Positions 32,450-33,361 of a stretch of DNA of 33,361 bases are shown in pieces. Numbering within the stretch: position 1 is the first letter of the stretch; the number at the start of each line of letters is the position of its first letter. Source of the stretch: Sulfurovum sp. (lineage in GTDB: Bacteria; Campylobacterota; Campylobacteria; Campylobacterales; Sulfurovaceae). Made by a program: the position numbers and the translations under genes. The notes below the pieces were generated by a model. That model saw only the letters and a program-made list of their open reading frames with translations. It had not been told where the DNA came from and ran no database searches. Location: the NCBI GenBank assembly GCA_030949325.1, contig JAUZSQ010000088.1:1-33361 (forward strand). Reading direction: 5' to 3'.

Positions 32450-33361
32450 TTACCATAACGTGAGAGCTATCTCTCCCGAAATACGCGTAGCAAAACTTCT
32501 ATTGAGATTGGAGATATTTTTATGCAAAACAATAGGCGTAGCAGGATTTTCAATCGTTTCCATCAACTCTTTTACTAAGTCATTCTCATAGGTATTTTTG
32601 TCATACGGCGCATTGGATGCGACTTGACACGTATTGACACCGTCTAATTTGTAGAGCATTTCTTCAAAGTTAAACTTCTTGGCAAATGCGTCATCTATGA
32701 CTTCTAGCAAATGATTTTGTCCGACTATCTCTTCTAGTGATTTGTATCCCAAAGAAGCCAAAATCTCTCTAATGTCTTCTGCCATCAAGGTAAAGTAATT
32801 GATGACTTTTTCTACATTTCCAGAAAAGCGTTTTCGTAAGGCTTCATCTTGTGTCGCTACCCCAACAGCACAAGTGTATTGGAAGACAGACCTAAGCACC
32901 CAACAACCCACAATGACCAATGCCCCCGTACCAAAGGCATACTCTTCAGCTCCTAGTATCGCGGCTTTGACGACATCAAGACCTGTTTTGAGTCCACCAT
33001 CAGTCTCTAGCGTGACATTGCCTCTAAGGTTGTTGGCTTTGAGTGCATTGTGTGCTTCTATGAGTCCTAGTTCCCAAGCGATTCACCTAAACGGATAGAC
33101 CCAATAGGCTAGCGACCCCTACCCCGTACACACCATGGAACCAGAGATAATAATCTTATCAGCGCGCGGTGCCCAGCTACACCTGGCACGCGACTCGTAC
33201 CTTACTCCTGCTGTAGAGGTCAAGCTTTGCAGCTTCACTCGTGCATGAGGATTGATTTGTTTCCAGGTCAAAAATAAGCTGTGCCCAATCTTCGATCAGA
33301 ATAAATATCATGGCGGGGTGGAGGTGAAATCAACGTCACCCGCTTGGTAAATCGCAAAGAC
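32450..33361 (-). CDS. gltB: Glutamate synthase large subunit, FMN/Fe-S domain fragment (partial, degraded at the window edge)
   Basis: The frame 32450-33082 encodes the FMN-binding synthase domain: WELGLIEAHNALKANNL, VTLETDGGLKTGLDVVKAAI, LGAEEYAFGTGALVIVGC, then YTCAVGVATQDEALRKRF and the connecting region to FATRISGEIA. In most GltB proteins the stretch after the glycine loop is C-x3-R-x-C-x4-C for the 3Fe-4S cluster. Here WVLRSVFQYTCAVG keeps only part of it: the first cysteine is in VGCW and another in YTCAVG, while the middle H-x-x-T-C is read as QYTC. Beyond 33082 the frame breaks repeatedly, yet DWAQLIFDLETNQ-like and KIIISG pieces show it is still gltB. The apparent TTG start at 32920 is an artefact. 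The 5' end lies outside the window. Confidence 0.8.

Noticed and set aside
32450..32920. Independent gene starting at TTG 32920
   Set aside because: The same frame is open to 33082 and encodes upstream GltB sequence, so the start is only an internal Leu codon.

Overview
The window is about 33 kb of AT-rich, gene-dense bacterial DNA. It reads as Campylobacterota, probably a sulfur-oxidising Sulfurovum-like lineage. That placement rests on the short GltX2-type glutamyl-tRNA(Gln) synthetase, the OprD-type porin, the divergent trigger factor and the SoxY-like domain, and it is inferred from remembered family features, not from a search. I see no rRNA, tRNA, CRISPR array, transposase or phage gene.

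Layout, left to right. (1) 1-430 is degenerate ATA/AAT low-complexity sequence, probably a contig-end artefact. (2) 430-5030, minus strand: psd, a PDC-type membrane sensor, a HAD phosphatase and the first part of an alpha-2-macroglobulin gene with at least three frameshifts. (3) 5106-7801, plus strand: a DnaQ-fold exonuclease, then an SMC-like AAA ATPase coupled to a damaged DUF4276 gene, a defence-type pair. (4) 7868-10638, minus strand: a secreted protein joining a SoxY-like carrier domain to a von Willebrand A domain, a 353-bp non-coding gap, and a stand-alone CZB zinc-binding protein. (5) 10776-13629, plus strand: gltX2, a YggT protein and a lytic transglycosylase. (6) 13653-20842, minus strand, transcribed from right to left: trigger factor, OprD-type porin, modA, modB, modC, a PhnA-like protein and YcaO. 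(7) 20968-23451, plus strand: an unusual double AAA+ protein, a ClpB-like module joined to an FtsH-like module, with several key residues lost. (8) 23458-29358, minus strand: a tightly coupled sensory operon of three secreted PilJ-like proteins, a large hybrid histidine kinase and an ArsC/Spx-type protein. (9) 29421-33361, minus strand: a small outer-membrane barrel, accD, an inositol-monophosphatase-type enzyme and the C-terminal part of glutamate synthase gltB, which becomes unreadable in the last ~280 bases.

The best candidates for new biology are the SoxY-VWA fusion, the ClpB/FtsH-like protein (Walker B E to A, pore loop shortened, HExxH changed to RExxH, no membrane anchor), the PilJ-like x3 plus hybrid kinase operon, and a trigger factor without the ribosome-docking signature. 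A second theme is sequence quality. modB, modC, the first PilJ-like gene, gltB and the macroglobulin gene each carry one-base frameshifts, several in short A/T runs, and both window ends degrade. Uncorrected long-read indels explain this better than real gene decay.
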